From contig NZ_CP042326.1 in assembly GCF_007904085.1 (NCBI RefSeq), forward strand, positions 2,728,001 to 2,792,000: a DNA stretch of 64,000 nt, in the 5' to 3' direction. Under the pieces are notes generated by a model that did no database searches, had not been told where the DNA came from, and saw only the letters and a list, made by a program, of their open reading frames with translations. The number at the start of each line of letters is the position of its first letter. The first letter of the stretch is position 1. The translations under genes and the position numbers were made by a program. Origin of the DNA: Euhalothece natronophila Z-M001 (GTDB lineage: Bacteria; Cyanobacteriota; Cyanobacteriia; Cyanobacteriales; Rubidibacteraceae). Of this stretch, positions 9,601-19,287 are shown piece after piece.

Positions 9601-10731
9601 ATGACACAATCTCCACCACTCTTATCGTTACAAAATCCGAAAGATGTTTCCATTGAGGAAATTGAAGCGGAATTAAATGAGATTTGGCAAAATAACGAAG
9701 CTGCGGATCATGGAACGATCGCGACTCGGGCAACTAGCTTTACCATGGTGATCTATGAGTCAGAAGAAAAATCTGATGATAGCGCGATCGCGGAAAGCCT
9801 AGCTTCTAGCAACCCCGGTCGTATTATTGCCCTTTACCCAACAGACCAAGAAGATGAAGGGGTATCAGCGCAAGTTTCCGCATATTGCCCAATTCAAAAG
9901 CAAGGTAGTAACAATTTAGTCTGCTGTGAGTATATTCATCTCACTGGAACCCCTGACGCACTAGAACGCATTGGGGGCATGGTATCTGCTTTAATGCTCA
10001 GTGATCTGCCCCGATTTCTCTGGTGGAAAGCAAAACCACAACCAAAATCTGATTTATTTCAACGTCTTGCTGATAATAGTGATACGGTCATTATTGATTC
10101 CAGCACCTTTGAACAAACAGAAGCAGAATTAGAATGTGTCGGTCAACTCCTGTCAGAAGGCATAGTATTTGCTGACCTCAATTGGCGACGCTTATCAGCC
10201 TGGCAAGAATTAACCGCTGAAGCCTTTGATCCCCCAGAAAGACGGAGTGCTTTAACAGAAGTGGATCAAGTAACCATTGACTATGAACAAGGAAACCCCG
10301 CCCAGGCTTTAATGTTCCTCGGTTGGTTAGCCTCTCGCTTGAAATGGGATCCTATATCTTATGAGTATGAAGGGGGAGACTATGATATTCGGCGAGTTAA
10401 GCTACAAAATGATGAGCAAAAAGAAATTGTTGCCGAACTCGCTGGTATTCCCACGGAAGCTGGGGACATTCCAGGAGATTTAATCAGTATTCGTCTTAGT
10501 TCGACTAATTTAGAGGCAGATTGCTGTACTGTTCTTTGTTCAGAAACCACAGGCTGTATGCGGATGGAAGCTGGAGGCGGCGCACAATCTTGTCGCATTC
10601 AACAAGTAACCCCGCTATTTGACCAGAAAACGGAACAGTTATTAGTTAAGCAAGTCCAACGTTGGGGACGAGAAGTTTTATATGAAGAAAGCATGACCCC
10701 AACTTATCAGATGTTGCAATTGAGGCATTGA
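9601..10731 (+). CDS. opcA: glucose-6-phosphate dehydrogenase assembly protein OpcA
   Basis: OpcA is the cyanobacterial and actinobacterial protein that promotes oligomerisation and activation of G6PDH. The 376-residue sequence shows typical segments VCCEYIHLTGTPDALERIGG, ALMLSDLPRFLWWKA and FADLNWRRLSAWQELTAEAF, with an N-terminal SIEEIEAELNEIW helix. Its position after fbp-tal-zwf supports the call. No transmembrane segment is present; it acts in the cytosol. Confidence 0.93.
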   Translation: MTQSPPLLSLQNPKDVSIEEIEAELNEIWQNNEAADHGTIATRATSFTMVIYESEEKSDDSAIAESLASSNPGRIIALYPTDQEDEGVSAQVSAYCPIQKQGSNNLVCCEYIHLTGTPDALERIGGMVSALMLSDLPRFLWWKAKPQPKSDLFQRLADNSDTVIIDSSTFEQTEAELECVGQLLSEGIVFADLNWRRLSAWQELTAEAFDPPERRSALTEVDQVTIDYEQGNPAQALMFLGWLASRLKWDPISYEYEGGDYDIRRVKLQNDEQKEIVAELAGIPTEAGDIPGDLISIRLSSTNLEADCCTVLCSETTGCMRMEAGGGAQSCRIQQVTPLFDQKTEQLLVKQVQRWGREVLYEESMTPTYQMLQLRH

Positions 10732-10741
10732 TCAGGGCAGT

Positions 10742-11341
10742 GTTACTTCACCACCTTCCCTTAAGTGGGGAACAACCCCACACTCTGATCTAATAAATCT
10801 TCATGCTGCTATTGATTTTGATTTAATTGTAAACTCTTCCTTAGAACAAGTAATTGATATTTCCAAAAAACAATTAAGTAATTCTGGATTTCCTATTGCC
10901 TTTTCGGAATTATTGGCTTGCTCAAATTTTGAGGAATTAATTATTCGTCCTTACTATATTCATCCTGTTGATCTACCAGTGGAAAAAAATATAATTTGGA
11001 GTTCTAGACGAATAGTTTTAGCGGGAGATGCCGCTCACGGAATGCCTCCTTTTACTGCACAAGGAACTAATCAAGGCTTTGAAAATGCTTTAGCCATTGT
11101 CAAAACTTTAACAGAGTTATGGCAGCAGGATCAGATTGATAATGATGAGAAAATTAAGTAATGTTTTGAAACCTATGAACGAGATCCTTTCATGAGTAAA
11201 ATTCAAAGGATAACTATGGAAGATCGCCTTTGGACTGAAGAAGAAAGACAAAATTATGCTGAGGAAATGCTGAGGAAATTTATAATCGGAACTTTGTTTT
11301 TAAGTAATTTGTGCTTATTAGGAGGAACATCAATCAAATAA
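10742..11341 (+). pseudogene. C-terminal remnant of an FAD-dependent monooxygenase
   Basis: Frame 2 encodes VLAGDAAHGMPPFTAQGTNQ, the second FAD-binding (GD) motif of class A flavoprotein hydroxylases. Upstream the same frame is open from about 10742 but has no N-terminal GxGxxG region, so the 5' half is missing. An in-frame TAA at 11159-11161 interrupts it. Reading resumes in the same frame with FETYERDPFMSKIQ and ends at TAA 11339-11341. A 5' deletion plus an internal nonsense codon make this a dead gene. It follows opcA by only about 10 bp, so the deletion may have brought it there. Confidence 0.7.
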
Positions 11342-11606
11342 AAAAATAACCCCTTACAAACTGTTACTAAATTATGGTGTTTATCAATTATGTGTGAAGT
11401 AAATTATCTAATCCGTGCAATAGGCTTTAGGAGATTATTCATAATGTCAAAACACGAAATTATTGTCTTTATAGTATGACTTACTTAAAGGCAGCATATT
11501 AAACATAATTTGAATAAGTGATAATTCTTGAGCAAGGGCAAAATAATGATAAAATAATGTTATAAAAATATAATTTTTCTAAGAATGGAATTTTATTATT
11601 ATTTAA

Positions 11607-12134
11607 ATGACATCATTAACCATTTTAGGACTTGATCCTGGATTAGCTACCTTAGGGTTTGGATATATTCAGGCTTCAAAAAATAAAGAATCAATAGTAA
11701 CTGGAAGCAAAAAACTTACAAACTATCAAAATAGTAAAGAACTAATACTATTAGACTTTGGCGTAATTGAAACTCCTGCTAAACAGTCTGTTGCAAAGCG
11801 ATTAGCTACCATTTATGAAGATTTGCAGAATATTATTAGTGAACTGAAACCTGATTTAGTTGCCATTGAAAAACTCTTTTTTTATCGTATGGGAAATACT
11901 ATTACCATCGCCCAAGCTAGAGGGGTTGTATTATTGGTTTTAGGGCAAAATAATTTATCTTATGTTGAGTTCAGCCCTCCACAAATTAAACAGACACTGA
12001 CGGGGTATGGAAAAGCGGATAAGCAAGAAGTTCAAGCTGCGATTACACAAGAATTAAATCTCAGTGAGATTCCTCAACCTGATGATGCTGCCGATGCTTT
12101 AGCTGTCGCTGTTACTGCCTGGTATCAACGTTAA
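11607..12134 (+). CDS. ruvC: crossover junction endodeoxyribonuclease RuvC
   Basis: Resolves Holliday junctions together with RuvAB. The RNase H-fold acidic residues are visible: Asp10 in LGLDPG, Glu88 in VAIEKLFF, and Asp159/Asp160/Asp163 in [13 protein letters not shown]. The 175-residue protein is longer than usual because about 20 residues are inserted between the first two strands (roughly residues 22-46). The region before the gene (11342-11606) is AT-rich and shows no gene. Confidence 0.9.
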   Translation: MTSLTILGLDPGLATLGFGYIQASKNKESIVTGSKKLTNYQNSKELILLDFGVIETPAKQSVAKRLATIYEDLQNIISELKPDLVAIEKLFFYRMGNTITIAQARGVVLLVLGQNNLSYVEFSPPQIKQTLTGYGKADKQEVQAAITQELNLSEIPQPDDAADALAVAVTAWYQR

Positions 12135-12199
12135 TTGGGTTGTGATGCACATGATTACTGACTTTCTCAGTCAAAGAGTGATACAAGAGGACTAGCGTT

Positions 12200-12577
12200 A
12201 TGAATCTTATTGAAATTATTAAAGCCGACTACCAACAGTTTCCGAATAATCAAAGCTACAACATTTATGCTGAGGATGTTTATTTTAAAGATCCCTTAAC
12301 TGAGTTTCGAGGATTAAAACGCTACCAGTCTCTCATTGATTTTATTCGCAAGTGGTTTAAAGATATTAATCTTGAACTCCACAATATTAAACAAGTCGAA
12401 GACACCATTCACACCGAATGGACACTAAACTGGACGACTCCTCTTCCCTGGCAACCTCGTGTCTCTATCCCAGGATGGAGTGAACTGAAGATGAACTCAG
12501 ATCAAAAAATTATTTCCCACATTGATTATTGGCATTGTTCCCGCTGGGAGGTTATCAAACAGCATTTCCCTCTTTGA
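12200..12577 (+). CDS. DUF2358 (SnoaL/NTF2-like) protein with element-derived stop
   Basis: A 125-residue protein with IIKADYQQFPNNQSYNIYAE and YFKDPLTEFRGLKRYQSLID, the pattern of DUF2358 proteins of cyanobacteria and plastids, an NTF2-like fold with unknown ligand. The reading frame ends in TGA at 12575-12577, inside the TTGAC right end of the adjoining TnpB element, so the last residues and the stop may be supplied by the insertion. Compared with what I recall of the family the loss is at most a few residues. A GAGG site stands 9 nt before ATG. Confidence 0.75.
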   Translation: MNLIEIIKADYQQFPNNQSYNIYAEDVYFKDPLTEFRGLKRYQSLIDFIRKWFKDINLELHNIKQVEDTIHTEWTLNWTTPLPWQPRVSIPGWSELKMNSDQKIISHIDYWHCSRWEVIKQHFPL

Positions 12578-13925
12578 CACTCCCCTGCCTAAAGGCGAGG
12601 GGATTCTTGGTTCTAACTTATGAACTAGGTTCACAAGGCGACGGGACTTGCTGCGATTGGACTTCTCCAACAACAGTAGCGGTTCCATCTCCCCAAGCGT
12701 TTTCTAGCTCTAGGCTAGCCGTTCCGATCTGCCCGATCGTACGGAGTCCCTCTCTCAGAATGTTGATCGCCGCGTTGTGGTCACGGTCTAAGCTATGCCC
12801 ACAAACACAAGTATGCGTTCGTGTTGATAACGACTTTTTCACAATTCGACCACAATTAGAGCATTTTTGGCTGGTGTACTGAGGCGGAACTGCCACCGTT
12901 ACTTTCCCAAACTTACTAGCAAAGTATTCCAACCAGACTCGAAATTGATACCAACCAACATCTGAAATTGATTTAGCAAGATTATGATTTTTAACCAAGT
13001 TTCTAACCTGTAAGTCTTCATAGGCGACGACATCGTTAGATGTGATTACGCAACGCGCCAGTCTCTTGGCATGTTCACTGCGCTGCCTACTTATTCTCAG
13101 GTGTTTCTTGGCTAATCGTTGTCTTGCTTTTCTGCGATTAGACGAGCCTTTCTCTTTTTTAGACAGGCGACGTTGACATCGTTTTAATTCCTTTTCTCCT
13201 TTACGGAAAAAACGGGGGTTAGGTTCTTTATGACCATTGGAATCCGTATAGAAAGATTCTAGTCCTACATCTAGACCAATGTTTTGATTAGAGGGTTCTA
13301 TGTTTTCAGTTACGTCAATGTTGATACAAAACTGACAATAATAACCATCTGCTTTTCTAACTAACCGAACTCGCTTAATGTCATCAGGAGAATAGAAATA
13401 AATGTCTCGACTGCCAATTAACTTTAATCGTCCGATTCCGTTTTTATCGGTGAACGTAATGTGTTTTTTAGTATTGGGGTCGAGCTTCCATCCCGAGGTT
13501 TTATATTCAACAGAACGGTTATTCTTTTGGAATCTTGGATAACCTTGTTTCCCTTTAATACCATTCTGACAATTTTTATAAAACCGATGAATAGCTGACC
13601 AAGCCCGTTCTGAGGATGCTTGTCTGGCTTGAGAATTGAGTCGTTTAGCAAAGTCAAACTCTTCTGCCAACTGCTTACACAGTCTGCTTAAGTCGTATTT
13701 ATTAACCCCTTGATGATCCATCCAATAACGCACGCATTTGTTACGCACAAATTGGACAGTGCGAATGGCACCGTCAATGGCTTGATATTGGGACGGTTTG
13801 GCTTTTACCTTATACTCAAGGACAAACACTACGCTACCTCGTTGGCATAAATTTATTCTAACAGAGATTTATCAAGTTTGTTCGTTCTCAGGCGATCGAA
13901 GCCTTCAACTCACTCGCCTTATCTC
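12574..13925 (-). mobile_element. IS200/IS605-type element 1 (tnpB only)
   Basis: The element carries one tnpB on the reverse strand and no tnpA. The right end is at low coordinates: TTGAC (12574-12578) followed by a stem CCCC(T)GCC / GGC(GA)GGGG at 12582-12602, then GATTCTTGGTTCTAAC. The left end is near a 6-bp stem AGGCGA 13890-13895 / TCGCCT 13914-13919; the exact left boundary is uncertain. The same TTGAC plus hairpin right end occurs in element 2, element 3 and the relic at 15238. Confidence 0.7.
12618..13829 (-). CDS. tnpB: TnpB RNA-guided endonuclease (IS200/IS605, copy 1)
   Basis: A 403-residue TnpB/OrfB protein. RuvC-like residues are intact: Asp in IGLDVGLESF, Glu in VAYEDLQV and Asp in LDRDHNAAINIL, with a zinc ribbon CSNCG...CVCG. 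TnpB proteins are nucleases guided by an omega RNA made from the element's right end; here that RNA would overlap the 3' end of the gene and the hairpin at 12582-12602. Start is GTG at 13829. It is strongly similar to copy 2 at 17997 (same MFVLE start and VGWYQFRVWLEYFA block). With tnpA absent, movement would need a TnpA supplied in trans. Confidence 0.92.
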   Translation of the reverse strand: MFVLEYKVKAKPSQYQAIDGAIRTVQFVRNKCVRYWMDHQGVNKYDLSRLCKQLAEEFDFAKRLNSQARQASSERAWSAIHRFYKNCQNGIKGKQGYPRFQKNNRSVEYKTSGWKLDPNTKKHITFTDKNGIGRLKLIGSRDIYFYSPDDIKRVRLVRKADGYYCQFCINIDVTENIEPSNQNIGLDVGLESFYTDSNGHKEPNPRFFRKGEKELKRCQRRLSKKEKGSSNRRKARQRLAKKHLRISRQRSEHAKRLARCVITSNDVVAYEDLQVRNLVKNHNLAKSISDVGWYQFRVWLEYFASKFGKVTVAVPPQYTSQKCSNCGRIVKKSLSTRTHTCVCGHSLDRDHNAAINILREGLRTIGQIGTASLELENAWGDGTATVVGEVQSQQVPSPCEPSS

Positions 13926-14011
13926 CTCTTCTTAAAAGAAACAGGCTTTACGGCGACTTTTAGGTAACAATAGAAAAATGTAAACTTTCTTTAAATTAAG
14001 GAGTCTTGGGA

Positions 14012-15190
14012 ATGCGTGTAATTTTAATGACTGGTAAAGGTGGCGTCGGTAAAACCTCTGTAGCAGCCGCCACCGGCTTACAATGTGCTGAATTAGGCTA
14101 TAAAACCCTTGTTCTGAGCACTGATCCTGCCCACTCTCTAGCGGATAGTTTTGACCAAGAAATGACTCACGAACCCCAAAAAGTACGAGAAAACCTTTAT
14201 GGGGCGGAATTAGATGCTCTCATTGAACTAGAAGCCAATTGGGGGGCAGTAAAACGCTATATTACTGAAGTTTTGCAAGCGAGAGGCTTAGAAGGGGTAC
14301 AAGCCGAAGAACTTGCCATTCTCCCTGGAATGGATGAGATTTTTGGTTTAGTGCGGATGAAACGCCATTATGATGAAGGGGAGTATGATGTTTTAATCAT
14401 TGACTCTGCCCCCACCGGAACCGCCTTGCGTCTGTTAAGCATCCCTGAAGTTGGGGGATGGTATATGCGTCGCTTTTATAAGCCTTTTCGGGGAATGTCG
14501 GCAGCGTTACGTCCCATTGTTGAACCGATTTTCCGCCCCATTGCTGGTTTCTCTCTTCCTACAGAAGAAGTGATGGATGCTCCTTATGAATTTTATGAGC
14601 AAATTGAAGCGTTGGAAAAGGTTTTAACTGATAATCAGAAAACTTCTGTACGGCTGGTAACCAATCCTGAAAAAATGGTGATTAAGGAATCAGCCCGCGC
14701 CCATGCTTATCTCAGTTTGTATAATGTAGCCACAGATATGGTAGTGGCAAATCGGATTATTCCCGAGGAAGTGAATGATCCCTTCTTTAAGCAGTGGAAG
14801 GATAGTCAACAGCTTTATCGTCACGAAATCCATGAAAATTTCCATCCTTTACCTGTGAAGGAAGTTCCCTTATTTTCTTCGGAAATGTGTGGCTTAGAAG
14901 CATTAGAATTACTGAAAGAAACGCTCTACAATGGCGAAGATCCAACCCAAGTTTATCATCAAGAAAACACGATCCAAGTGACGCAACAAGAGGATGGGGC
15001 TTACAGTTTAGAGTTGTATCTTCCTGGCATGACCAAGGATAAAATTCAACTGAATAAAACTGGAGATGAGTTAAATATTCGCATTGGCAATCATCGGCGG
15101 AATTTAGTGTTACCGCAAGCCTTAGCTGCCTTACAACCCCAAGGCGCAAAAATGGATGAGGATTATTTGAAAATTCGGTTTGCTAGCTAA
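14012..15190 (+). CDS. ArsA/Get3-like ATPase with C-terminal HSP20-like domain
   Basis: The 392-residue protein begins [16 protein letters not shown] with the deviant P-loop GKGGVGKT at residues 8-15, followed by [13 protein letters not shown] and [15 protein letters not shown], typical of ArsA/Get3 ATPases. The last 85 or so residues ([30 protein letters not shown]) resemble the alpha-crystallin-like ArsA_HSP20 domain seen in cyanobacterial homologues. ATG at 14012 has AAGGAG 6 nt upstream; the longer TTG frame is unlikely. The Get3-type role in tail-anchored protein handling is possible but unproven here. Confidence 0.85.
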   Translation: MRVILMTGKGGVGKTSVAAATGLQCAELGYKTLVLSTDPAHSLADSFDQEMTHEPQKVRENLYGAELDALIELEANWGAVKRYITEVLQARGLEGVQAEELAILPGMDEIFGLVRMKRHYDEGEYDVLIIDSAPTGTALRLLSIPEVGGWYMRRFYKPFRGMSAALRPIVEPIFRPIAGFSLPTEEVMDAPYEFYEQIEALEKVLTDNQKTSVRLVTNPEKMVIKESARAHAYLSLYNVATDMVVANRIIPEEVNDPFFKQWKDSQQLYRHEIHENFHPLPVKEVPLFSSEMCGLEALELLKETLYNGEDPTQVYHQENTIQVTQQEDGAYSLELYLPGMTKDKIQLNKTGDELNIRIGNHRRNLVLPQALAALQPQGAKMDEDYLKIRFAS

Positions 15191-15237
15191 CAGTGTTGGT
15201 GGGCATTAGTTGTCCACCTAATTCTGCAACTGCTAGT

Positions 15238-15425
15238 TGACGCTCTCCCATTAAATCAAAGATTATAATGGGAGATTCTTGCTTCTAACTGCTGAAACTT
15301 GTTCAACAGACGACCGCCCTTAAAGCATCCAGAGACTCGCTCTTTCCGCCCCAGTGGGGCAATCTCCACAAGCGTAGATTATCCTGTTTTCGTCCGCCCG
15401 ACGATACAGTTTTCAACTAATTTGG
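15238..15425 (-). mobile_element. tnpB-less right-end relic of an IS200/IS605 element (orphan omega-RNA region)
   Basis: TTGAC at 15238-15242 is followed by the stem CTCCCATT / AATGGGAG (15245-15274) and ATTCTTGCTTCTAACT, matching the right end of element 2. The next 140 bp align by eye with the reverse complement of the tnpB copy 2 3' end, including the shared block AATCTCCACAAGCGT and a following TCCGCCCGACG. No tnpB reading frame remains. This is either decay or a minimal mobile unit that keeps the omega-RNA scaffold. Confidence 0.65.
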
Positions 15426-15609
15426 TGTTTTTTTTACTGGTACACTCGTTAAAGTGCTAACGTTTTTATAGAGGTTTTTCGCACCTCTTTTGCTAATTCT
15501 ATAGCTTGAAGGTTCTAGGAGACTTACGGATGAGATCCTGCTTCCACCCACCTAGGGAAATATTTTTTGTTCCATTTCCTATTGTAACACAAATGTTCTG
15601 ATTCATCTA

Positions 15610-15637
15610 CCCATCAAATCAAAGATTATGATGGGAG
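15610..15637. repeat. second hairpin with the same loop as the 15245 stem
   Basis: CCCATC / GATGGG enclose the loop AAATCAAAGATTAT, which is identical to that of the relic hairpin at 15245-15274. It is followed by GGGAGTCTTCT, also found after the hairpin at 28879-28907. It probably belongs to the same family of element ends. The 15191-15650 interval holds no gene; besides these hairpins it contains AGAGGT / ACCTCT near 15470. Confidence 0.5.
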
Positions 15638-15650
15638 TCTTCTCAGAACG

Positions 15651-16655
15651 CTAGATAAATTGTCGTAGAAAGCGTAAATCACTATTATAAAGCCGACGGA
15701 TATCATCAATTTGGTGTAATACCATCGCAAAACGTTCTACCCCTAACCCAGCAGCAAAGCCAGTGTAGCGTTCGGGATCATATCCCACAGCTTTTAAAAC
15801 ATTGGGATCAACCATGCCACAGCCTAGAACTTCTAGCCATTTTCCTTGCCACTGCACATCAACTTCTGCCGAGGGTTCAGTAAAGGGGAAATAACTGGCG
15901 CGAAAACGTACTTGTAAATCCTCTCCAAACATTTGTCGGAGAAATTCTTTAATAGTTCCTCGCAGATCGCTAAATTTTAATCCTTCTTCTACAGCTAAAA
16001 GTTCTAGTTGATGAAAAACTGCCGAGTGGGTTGCGTCAACTGTATCCCGTCGATAAACTCGCCCTGGGGCAATTACTCGCACTGGGGGATCATGCTGTTC
16101 CATGTAGCGAATTTGCACCGAGGAAGTGTGGGTGCGTAACAAGGTGCCATCTGGGAGATAAAAGGTGTCTTGCATATCCCGCGCAGGATGATCTTGGGGA
16201 GTATTGAGGGCTTCAAAGTTGTAGTAATCTGTTTCTACCTCAAATCCTTCGGCTACTGTGTACCCTAATCCGACAAAAATATCAAGCATTTTATCAATCA
16301 TGCCATTAAGGGGATGCACTTGTCCGAGAGGGCGCATCACTCCAGGCATGGTAACATCAAGGGTTTCTGCTGCCAGTTGGGCTTCTAACTGCGATCGCTG
16401 TAAATTGTCATGGGTTTCTTCAATGGCACTGGTAATTGCTTCTTTAATCTCATTGGCTAAAGAACCAATTTTAGGGCGTTCTTCGGCTGACAGTTTTCCC
16501 ATCCCCCGTAAAACTTGCGAGAGTTGCCCCTTTTTGCCTAAATACTGGACGCGAAGTTGTTCGAGGGTTTCTAAATTATCTGACTGCGCGATCGCGCTTA
16601 GTGCTTCAGTTTTCAGCTGTTCCAGTTGCGTTTCTAAATCCAGGGAGGAGGTCAT
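15651..16655 (-). CDS. pheS: phenylalanyl-tRNA synthetase alpha subunit
   Basis: Class II synthetase alpha chain. The 334-residue protein has the N-terminal coiled-coil with [18 protein letters not shown], motif 2 [19 protein letters not shown], the [19 protein letters not shown] block and motif 3 [10 protein letters not shown] near the C terminus. The length is normal. pheT is not adjacent, as is common in cyanobacteria. It is divergent from ispD with 132 bp between the starts. Confidence 0.96.
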   Translation of the reverse strand: MTSSLDLETQLEQLKTEALSAIAQSDNLETLEQLRVQYLGKKGQLSQVLRGMGKLSAEERPKIGSLANEIKEAITSAIEETHDNLQRSQLEAQLAAETLDVTMPGVMRPLGQVHPLNGMIDKMLDIFVGLGYTVAEGFEVETDYYNFEALNTPQDHPARDMQDTFYLPDGTLLRTHTSSVQIRYMEQHDPPVRVIAPGRVYRRDTVDATHSAVFHQLELLAVEEGLKFSDLRGTIKEFLRQMFGEDLQVRFRASYFPFTEPSAEVDVQWQGKWLEVLGCGMVDPNVLKAVGYDPERYTGFAAGLGVERFAMVLHQIDDIRRLYNSDLRFLRQFI

Positions 16656-16684
16656 GCTGGTATTTCATTAGCTCATCAATCTAT

Positions 16685-16699
16685 ATCAGTTTAACTGAT
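16685..16699. promoter_or_regulatory. perfect inverted repeat in the pheS-ispD divergent region
   Basis: ATCAGTT and AACTGAT flank one central T between the divergent starts of pheS and ispD. Position and symmetry allow an operator, but no regulator is implied by the sequence and the repeat could be chance. Confidence 0.3.
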
Positions 16700-16787
16700 C
16701 AGAGCGTGAGAACATAAGTGGCTTTTAAGAGGACTCGTGATCAGGGGTGTATGGTATAGTAAGTAACACGGTAATGGAGCGGTAAAA

Positions 16788-17477
16788 ATGCATTTATTAA
16801 TCCCTGCCGCTGGACGGGGACAACGAATGGGCAGTGATCGCAATAAGTTATTATTACCCTTATTGGGTAAACCCTTGCTTGCTTGGACATTACTCGAAGC
16901 AGAGGCTTCCACAGAAATTAAATGGATTGGCATTGTGGGACAATCCTTTGACTTTCCTGATTTTAAAGGGATTATAGAAGACTTAAATTTAATCACTCCC
17001 ATTCACTTCATTGAGGGGGGCAACACGCGACAGGAATCGGTTTTTAATGGCTTACAAGCCTTACCAGAGGAGGCACGCTACGTTTTGATCCATGATGGGG
17101 CGCGATGTTTAGTGACGCGAGAATTATTTGATCGTTGTAGTGAAGCCCTTAACAAGAATCGGGCGGTGATTGCTGGCGTTCCCGTTAAAGATACAATTAA
17201 AGTGGTTGATGAAAAGGGTTATATTACTGATACACCAGATCGTAGTCAAATGTGGGCAGCCCAAACCCCCCAAGGCTTTGAGGTAGAACTCTTAAAATGG
17301 TGTCATCGCCAGGGACAAGTGTTAGGCTGGCAAGTTACTGATGATGCAGCTTTACTAGAACGATGCCAATTCCCTGTGAAAATTGTGGAAGGGGAAGAAA
17401 CGAACCTGAAGCTAACGACAAGAGTTGATCTCGCGATCGCGCAATTTATCCTTGAACAAAGACAAGATCCCCATTAA
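16788..17477 (+). CDS. ispD: 2-C-methyl-D-erythritol 4-phosphate cytidylyltransferase
   Basis: Forms CDP-methylerythritol in the MEP isoprenoid pathway. The 229-residue protein has the CTP-binding loop PAAGRGQRMGSDRNKLLLPL near the start, LIHDGARCLV in the middle, and the TQTPQ-like block AAQTPQGFEV. The length matches stand-alone IspD, with no IspF fusion. It is preceded by a divergent pheS and followed by a small reverse-strand gene. Confidence 0.95.
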   Translation: MHLLIPAAGRGQRMGSDRNKLLLPLLGKPLLAWTLLEAEASTEIKWIGIVGQSFDFPDFKGIIEDLNLITPIHFIEGGNTRQESVFNGLQALPEEARYVLIHDGARCLVTRELFDRCSEALNKNRAVIAGVPVKDTIKVVDEKGYITDTPDRSQMWAAQTPQGFEVELLKWCHRQGQVLGWQVTDDAALLERCQFPVKIVEGEETNLKLTTRVDLAIAQFILEQRQDPH

Positions 17478-17540
17478 CCTAACGGTTTCAGGAAGCTGCT
17501 TTAACTGATTAATTGCTTTTTATCATAAACGAATCATCAT

Positions 17541-17756
17541 TTAATTTTCTGTTTTCGCTTCTTGTGCTTTAATTTTATCAGAGAGACTGTCAACAGTTTC
17601 TTCAGCAAAAAGTTTGTCTTTCAGTTGCGAATAATCTCCACTCCCTAAATCACAAATTGTCCAAAAACGACTCAGTTTGGACGGTTCTAATTTCTCACTC
17701 AAGATTTGAAATGCTTCCTTTATAATTTGTTGGTCATTATTAAGATTAATTTTCAT
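17541..17756 (-). CDS. small hypothetical protein, 71 aa
   Basis: A charged soluble protein with the pattern LEPSKLSRFWTICDLGSGDY and QLKDKLFAEETVDSL. Similar short proteins occur in cyanobacteria, sometimes next to toxin-like genes, but I cannot assign a family and there is no partner gene here. The gene lies between ispD and the left end of TnpB element 2. The segment 17757-17890 upstream holds no gene that I can see. Confidence 0.5.
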   Translation of the reverse strand: MKINLNNDQQIIKEAFQILSEKLEPSKLSRFWTICDLGSGDYSQLKDKLFAEETVDSLSDKIKAQEAKTEN

Positions 17757-17889
17757 TGTCTAATACTGATGAATTAACAGATTGAATTTGTTGAGTTTCT
17801 ATTAAATTTTAACTCTCATTGAATCTCTCAACTATGATGGGATTGAGCAATACTTTCAGCGCGATCGCGCAATTTATCATCGGTGAGCG

Positions 17890-19263
17890 AGAAGACCTCG
17901 CCAGAGCGCGTAAGCGAGGCGAGGATGATAGCGAACTTACAACACAAACCAATAATTTTGTGTTAGGATAAACTTAACCACAAAGTTCAGCATAAGATGT
18001 TTGTCTTAGAGTTTAAGGTCAAAGCCAAAACAACTCAATATCAAGCCATTGACGAAGCAATTCGGACGACTCAATTCGTACGAAATAAGTGCATTCGTTA
18101 CTGGATGGATAATCAAGGCGTTAACAAATACGCTCTGAACAAACTCTGTAAACAATTGGCAGAGGAGTTTTCTTGGGCTAAAGAACTAAATTCTATGGCA
18201 AGACAGTCTGCTGCTGAACGAGCTTGGTCTTCAATTAGTCGGTTCTACGATAACTGTAAGAAAGGAATTAATGGAAAGAAAGGGTATCCTCAGTTCCAAA
18301 AAAACAACCGCAGTGTTGAATATAAAACATCTGGATGGAAACTGGACTTAAACACCCGAAAACATATCACTTTCACTGATCAAAAGGGAATTGGTCGAGT
18401 CAAGTTAATTGGGACTAGAGACTTACACTTCTATCATCCTGATGAGATTAAACGGGTTCGTTTAGTTCGCCGTGCTGATGGATATTACTGCCAATTCCTC
18501 ATCAATACAGAAGTCAAAGAACAATTAGAACCGACTAAGAAAACCATAGGGTTAGATGTAGGACTAGAATCTTTCTACACAGATTCTGATGGTCATAAAG
18601 AACCTAATCCTCGTTTTTTTCGGGAAGGTGAACAGAAGTTAAAACAGCTTCAACGTCGCCTCTCTCGAAAACAGAAAGGCTCATCTAATCGGAAGAAAGC
18701 CAGACAGAAGTTAGGGAAAGCACATTTAAGGATAAGTCGGCAACGTAAAGAACACGCCTTGAGACTGGCGCGTTGCGTAATCACATCTAACGATGTAGTC
18801 GCCTATGAAAACTTAAAAGTGTCTAACATGACTAAAAATCACTGTCTAGCTAAATCAATCTCAGATGTGGGTTGGTATCAATTTCGAGTGTGGTTAGAGT
18901 ATTTCGCACAAAAGTTTGGGAAGGTAGCAGTTGCTGTTCCCCCTCAATACACCAGTCAACAATGCTCTAACTGCGGTCGAATCGTGAAGAAGTCTCTATC
19001 AACTAGAACTCATGCTTGTGCGTGTGGAGCTAACTTGGATAGAGATGAGAATGCAGCAATCAACATTCTGAGAAGTGGATTAAGTACCGTCGGGCGGACG
19101 GTAACATCAAGGCTTGACCTTGTAAACGCTTGTGGAGATTCGACCTCTACTTCAGTTGCTCCCGAGCAATTGGGGCAAGTTGAGTCGTCTGCTGGAAACG
19201 TAGTTTCTAGTAGTTAGAAGCAAGAATCCCTAATCGAGCGCGAAGCGGATTAGGGAGCGTCAA
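17890..19263 (+). mobile_element. IS200/IS605-type element 2 (tnpB only)
   Basis: The left side has a stem CCTCGC 17896-17901 / GCGAGG 17914-17919. The right end has CCCTAATC / GATTAGGG at 19228-19255 followed by GCGTCAA, the complement of the TTGAC signature of element 1. It carries tnpB in the forward direction and no tnpA. The left boundary is approximate. The right end lies about 25 bp from a truncated small gene (19288-19377). Confidence 0.7.
17997..19217 (+). CDS. tnpB: TnpB RNA-guided endonuclease (IS200/IS605, copy 2)
   Basis: A 406-residue TnpB closely related to copy 1. RuvC residues are intact in IGLDVGLESF, VAYENLKV and LDRDENAAINIL; the zinc ribbon is CSNCG...CACG. The C-terminal 50 residues (after INILRSGL) are low in conservation because that DNA doubles as the right-end omega-RNA region. 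Its ATG lies 80 bp inside the left-end hairpin. The sequence gives no sign of decay, so this copy could encode an active nuclease. Confidence 0.92.
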   Translation: MFVLEFKVKAKTTQYQAIDEAIRTTQFVRNKCIRYWMDNQGVNKYALNKLCKQLAEEFSWAKELNSMARQSAAERAWSSISRFYDNCKKGINGKKGYPQFQKNNRSVEYKTSGWKLDLNTRKHITFTDQKGIGRVKLIGTRDLHFYHPDEIKRVRLVRRADGYYCQFLINTEVKEQLEPTKKTIGLDVGLESFYTDSDGHKEPNPRFFREGEQKLKQLQRRLSRKQKGSSNRKKARQKLGKAHLRISRQRKEHALRLARCVITSNDVVAYENLKVSNMTKNHCLAKSISDVGWYQFRVWLEYFAQKFGKVAVAVPPQYTSQQCSNCGRIVKKSLSTRTHACACGANLDRDENAAINILRSGLSTVGRTVTSRLDLVNACGDSTSTSVAPEQLGQVESSAGNVVSSS

Positions 19264-19287
19264 CTTGAGACGACGACAAGATACTGA

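Noticed and set aside
12529-12882. 117-codon forward ORF
   Set aside because: It overlaps DUF2358 out of frame and runs antisense to the tnpB 3' end.
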